From assembly GCA_001275005.1 (NCBI GenBank), contig JWZX01001373.1, forward strand, positions 1-10,284: a stretch of DNA of 10,284 nt, given 5' to 3'. The translations under genes were made by a program, and so were the position numbers. Numbering within the stretch: the stretch's first letter is position 1; every line of letters starts with the position of its first letter. Below the pieces are notes generated by a model that made no database searches, was not told the DNA's origin, and worked only from the letters and a program-made list of their open reading frames with translations. Shown piece by piece: positions 7,691 through 10,284 of this stretch. The DNA comes from Chrysochromulina tobinii (lineage: Eukaryota; Haptophyta; Prymnesiales; Chrysochromulinaceae).

Positions 7691-8335
7691 TCAGACCTGC
7701 TGTTGTGTATGAAAATCCAGGTCGTGTTCAATTGTAGGCCGCAAGTCAATCCGCCGCGGCAGCAGCCGTGCCCACCAGCCCCATCGAGGAGCATGTGACC
7801 TTGCAGGAGGAGGGCAAGGAGGAGGAGGAGGGCACGGAGCATATTGAGCATCTTGAGCCTCGTTTTGAGGTGCGCAAGTCCCAGCTCTGGACGATCGACG
7901 TGCAGGAGGAGCGCAAGTGCCACCTTGACCGTGCAGCAGCATGTCGACGATCTTCGTAAAGTCTGCCTCCCGCTCCTTGAGGTCGCCCTTGACGCCCAGA
8001 TTCTCCAGAGCCTGCTGCGAGAGCCGGATGAGCTCCGGAATCGCAGGGACGCTCCCATAGTGCTTCCTGCACACATCCAGCGTGTTTGCCACCACCTCGG
8101 TGAGGAGGTTGTAGTCCAGCTCTTGCATAGTGTTCGGCCGTAGCACCGTGCCATTGTTTTCCATGCTGCCATCTTTGAACAGGTTTGGAACTCGATGACG
8201 CCTGCCATGTGCCGCCGAGTTGCGACCACCACGGGGTCGCCAGCTACTGGCCTGAGGTGCTACCTGAGGATCGTCAGCTGCCGCCGGTGCGCCCTCCCCG
8301 CAGCAAGGAACACATTTGGCTTGATCGGATCCCAT
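7691..8335 (-). CDS. Unrecognised small protein A, lipid-anchor-like N-terminus
   Basis: The frame encodes 214 residues from the first in-frame ATG (A at -3, G at +4). I do not recognise the family. It begins MGSDQAKCVPCC: Gly2 with small or polar residues after it fits N-myristoylation, and Cys8, 11 and 12 could be palmitoylated, suggesting membrane association (inference). Residues about 68-135 look helical and well composed (ELDYNLLTEVV, IPELIRLSQQALENLG). From about 136 the tail is Cys/Pro-rich and low-complexity, and its last 27 residues lie outside the block shared with paralogue B. Five codons in residues 5-135 differ from B, all silently, which supports this frame and strand. The tail shows no such bias, so the true 3' end may lie elsewhere through an intron near 7925. 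A short intron within residues 24-45 is also possible. Confidence 0.58.
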   Translation of the reverse strand: MGSDQAKCVPCCGEGAPAAADDPQVAPQASSWRPRGGRNSAAHGRRHRVPNLFKDGSMENNGTVLRPNTMQELDYNLLTEVVANTLDVCRKHYGSVPAIPELIRLSQQALENLGVKGDLKEREADFTKIVDMLLHGQGGTCAPPARRSSRAGTCAPQNEAQDAQYAPCPPPPPCPPPARSHAPRWGWWARLLPRRIDLRPTIEHDLDFHTQQQV

Positions 8336-8468
8336 GATGCGGGCAGACAGCAAAGCCCCAAGATCACGTGGAAGCGAAATTCTGGCCTCTCGCTTGTTCG
8401 CGCGAGGGCGAACGCGAGGGTCGATGAGCTTCCAAGGCTTCCTTGCCACGTACGTAGCTCGAGCGCAC
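7771..8468 (-). repeat. 698-bp tandem duplicate, copy A
   Basis: This block matches 8663-9360 at a constant offset of 892 bp with no indel. By direct comparison I count 14 substitutions, about 98% identity. It covers gene A from its coding tail to 133 bp upstream of its ATG. Similarity stops abruptly at both ends. Confidence 0.93.
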
Positions 8469-8593
8469 GTGCAAAGGAGAGGTATAGAACAGAACCCAGG
8501 GAGGTGCTGGGACTAAAGAAATGTTTGGAGCCCGCGTCGCACAAGAGTCGTGGAAGAAGTTGTCGTCGCTGGAATCGGTTTCGCACCGCAAGA

Positions 8594-8637
8594 TTCAAAA
8601 ACGCCGGGGGGGGGCGGGACACACGAGACAGACACAC
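8594..8637. repeat. Diverged upstream block shared by genes A and B (A copy)
   Basis: This 44-bp piece resembles 9521-9563: a ttc-aaaac-ccgg start, a G run, then the identical 20-mer gacacacgagacagacacac (8618-8637 and 9544-9563). It lies about 260-300 bp upstream of the gene A ATG and may be promoter or 5' untranslated sequence kept from the original duplication. Confidence 0.7.
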
Positions 8638-9227
8638 AGATACCGGTACGATACTGACTCCGCCCACCAGCCCCATCGAGGAGCATGTGACCGTGCAGGA
8701 GGAGGGCAAGGAGGAGGAGGAGGGCACGGAGCATATTGAGCATCTTGAGCCTCGTTTTGGGGTGCGCGAGTCCCAGCTTTGGACGATCGACGTGCAGGAG
8801 GAGCGCAAGCGCCACCTTGACCGTGCAGCAGCATGTCGACGATCTTCGTAAAGTCTGCCTCCCGCTCCTTGAGGTCGCCCTTGACGCCCAGATTCTCCAG
8901 AGCCTGCTGCGAGAGCCGGATGAGCTCCGGAATCGCAGGGACGCTTCCATAGTGCTTCCTGCACACATCCAGCGTGTTTGCCACCACCTCGGTGAGGAGG
9001 TTGTAGTCCAGCTCTTGCATTGTGTTCGGCCGCAACACCGTGCCATTGTTCTCCATGCTGCCATCTTTGAACAGGTTTGGAACTCGATGACGCCTGCCAT
9101 GTGCCGCCGAGTTGCGACCACCACGGGGTCGCCAGCTACTGGCCTGAGGTGCTACCTGAGGATCGTCAGCTGCCGCCGGTGCGCCCTCCCCGCAGCATGG
9201 AACACATTTGGCTTGTTCGGATCCCAT
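8595..9227 (-). CDS. Unrecognised small protein B, tandem paralogue of A
   Basis: The frame encodes 210 residues beginning MGSEQAKCVPCC and is nearly identical to protein A over about 187 residues (D4E, then three replacements in the tail). The C-terminus differs because the shared DNA block ends at 8663; the last 23 residues read into a gacacac-rich spacer and are doubtful as protein. As in A, Gly2 and the Cys cluster suggest dual lipidation. Unlike A, copy B has a further in-frame ATG at 9287-9285 (a Lys codon in A). Starting there would add 20 residues and bury Gly2. Neighbouring paralogue A lies downstream on the same strand. Family and function are unknown. Confidence 0.53.
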   Translation of the reverse strand: MGSEQAKCVPCCGEGAPAAADDPQVAPQASSWRPRGGRNSAAHGRRHRVPNLFKDGSMENNGTVLRPNTMQELDYNLLTEVVANTLDVCRKHYGSVPAIPELIRLSQQALENLGVKGDLKEREADFTKIVDMLLHGQGGACAPPARRSSKAGTRAPQNEAQDAQYAPCPPPPPCPPPARSHAPRWGWWAESVSYRYLCVCLVCPAPPRRF

Positions 9228-9360
9228 GATGCAGGCAGACAGCAAAGCCCCAAGATCACGTGGAAGCGAAATTCTGGCCTCTCGCATGTTCGCGCGAGGG
9301 CGAACGCGAGGGTCGATGAGCTTCCAAGGCTTCCTTGCCACGTACGTAGCTCGAGCGCAC
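8663..9360 (-). repeat. 698-bp tandem duplicate, copy B
   Basis: This is the partner of 7771-8468. The copies are separated by a 194-bp spacer (8469-8662) that is not alignable end to end with the DNA flanking copy B, apart from a short conserved block. Confidence 0.93.
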
Positions 9361-9804
9361 AGAGCTCTGAGGGTGCAAAAAAGGTGAGGGTGGGATACTA
9401 ATTGGTTGGAACCTCCTCGTTCGGGAGTTCGTGGATGAAGTCGAAGTTGGTTACATGTTTAGGTAATGCACCGGTAACAAACACCGATGGACAGGACACA
9501 TCCGGTTCACACACTGCCGGTTCTAAAACACCGGGGGGAGCCGGACACACGAGACAGACACACGAACCACACAAAACCGAACCCACTCAAAACAACCTCA
9601 AAACCAACCCACCCACCGACTCGCGCGCCAGACCACACCCGAACCCCGGGACGCACGCGTCGCCACAAACCGCACCACTCACCCGATCAAGCGCGGTGGT
9701 GGTGATGGAGATGTGGCGACGGCGCCCAGATGAGGGAGCGGCGAGGGCGCGAACCCTATACGGCATAGGTCATGCCTGCAGGTGTGAAGTGGGCGAGACC
9801 GAGA
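9361..9804. other. Upstream region of gene B, no gene seen
   Basis: No supported gene lies here. CCGGT-containing words recur at 9470-9535. From 9535 to about 9690 the plus strand is strongly A/C-rich with few T residues, so the minus strand is G/T-rich. A gtggtggtgatgg run follows at 9697-9710. The stretch probably serves as the 5' region of gene B. Confidence 0.5.
9521..9563. repeat. Diverged upstream block shared by genes A and B (B copy)
   Basis: This is the partner of 8594-8637, about 295-335 bp upstream of the gene B ATG. Its offset is 926-927 bp rather than the 892 bp of the main duplicate, so indels have built up between the main block and this one. Confidence 0.7.
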
Positions 9805-10021
9805 CATTCAATTCCCAAACAGGTGTAGGGGTGGGGCCTTATAAACATGAAAAATAGTAGACCACTCCCCCTTGGGTCAACCATTCAATTCCCAAACAGG
9901 TGTAGGGGACGTGGGGCCTTATAAACATGAAAAATAGTAGGGGGTGGGGCCTTATAAACATGAAAAATAGTAGACCACTCCCCCTTGGGTCAACCATTCA
10001 ATTCCCAAACAGGTGTAGGGG
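9805..10021. repeat. Mosaic tandem repeat of three blocks with TATAAA
   Basis: Three blocks occur without mismatch. P (27 bp, starts cattcaattcccaaacag) is at 9805, 9882 and 9995. Q (29 bp, starts tggggccttataaacatg) is at 9832, 9912 and 9945. R (21 bp, starts accactcccccttgggtc) is at 9861 and 9974. The order is P Q R P acg Q gggg Q R P. Every Q holds TATAAA (9840, 9920 and 9953). The identity implies very recent duplication. It could be a minisatellite, a promoter array or a transposon end; no coding frame supports any of these. Confidence 0.9.
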
Positions 10022-10284
10022 TGGAGAGAACTTTGTAACTTACTGAGCTACCTACACATTGGCAGGACCCCCTGAATTGCGGAGGGGGGATTTGAGGGGG
10101 ATGTCGGCGTGAGAGTAAGGTGGCATGCGAGAATACCGTCTTTTTTCTGAAAGATGGGGATCACGAGACCAGAGACTCTCGTCCAAGAGGCCCTCACGCC
10201 CGAAAAAATGGCCGAAGCTCAGCACACCGCGATGGGCACCCGCACACGATCCCCATGCCCTGCCCTCGCCCTCCAAAACGCGCC
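10022..10284. other. Right edge, no gene supported
   Basis: The minus strand is open from 10276 down to a stop at 10052 and would encode 74 residues, but it has no ATG before the middle of the frame and no recognised motif. It could be the end of an exon of a gene starting beyond the window. The stretch also holds a ggaggggggatttgaggggg purine run (10080-10099) and no repeat shared with the rest of the window. Confidence 0.35.

Noticed and set aside
7768-7959. Plus-strand open frame of Glu-rich protein, repeated at about 8662-8851
   Set aside because: It is shared by both copies only because the DNA is duplicated. It overlaps the minus-strand tail, has no motif, and most copy differences change its residues.
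8336-8449. N-terminal extension of protein A (MARKPW...)
   Set aside because: It would start with GTG, which is not expected in a nuclear gene. Both differences between the paralogues in this stretch change residues, unlike the silent core.
9805-10021. CRISPR array
   Set aside because: The blocks are contiguous and nested with no unique spacers, and the context is eukaryotic.
10052-10276. Minus-strand 74-residue gene at the right edge
   Set aside because: It lacks an ATG at its 5' end, has no recognised motif, and its frame is cut by the window edge; left as a possible exon end only.

Overview
The window looks like nuclear DNA of a GC-rich unicellular eukaryote, most probably an alga. The evidence is two spliceosomal-type GT-AG introns that restore conserved protein domains exactly, an F-box plus JmjC protein, an ankyrin-repeat plus protein-kinase fusion, EF-hand proteins with long Pro/Ala/Arg-rich linkers, and abundant micro- and minisatellite DNA. 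A haptophyte-like alga would fit, but that assignment is a guess from style, not from a marker gene. I see no bacterial, viral or mobile-element gene and no RNA gene.

All five supported genes lie head to tail on the minus strand. Reading the minus strand from right to left: about 1 kb of non-coding and repeat DNA (9228-10284), including a mosaic of perfect 21-29 bp blocks (9805-10021); gene B (8595-9227) and gene A (7691-8335), tandem paralogues that share a 698-bp block at 98% identity and whose products begin with a candidate N-myristoylation/palmitoylation signal; a quieter intergenic stretch (7003-7690); a two-exon EF-hand gene (4835-7002); a two-exon F-box/JmjC oxygenase gene (2513-4511); and a long gene running off the left edge (1-2089) that encodes 11 near-identical ankyrin repeats, a charged helical segment and the start of a protein kinase domain.

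The most striking point is the intron of the JmjC gene (2916-3216). It is built from repeated copies of the exon sequence around its own splice junction, spaced by a decamer satellite, and it contains a decayed copy of the joined exon-exon sequence. This looks like an intron gained by tandem duplication of coding DNA. The second point is the paralogue pair: within the core of the encoded protein all nucleotide differences but one conservative change are silent, whereas outside it most change the protein, so a conserved but unrecognised domain is probably present.

The genes do not form an obvious pathway. Calcium binding (EF-hands), kinase signalling, a ubiquitin-ligase-type F-box fused to an oxygenase, and possible membrane-anchored small proteins are each plausible alone. 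Co-orientation is the only link visible here.
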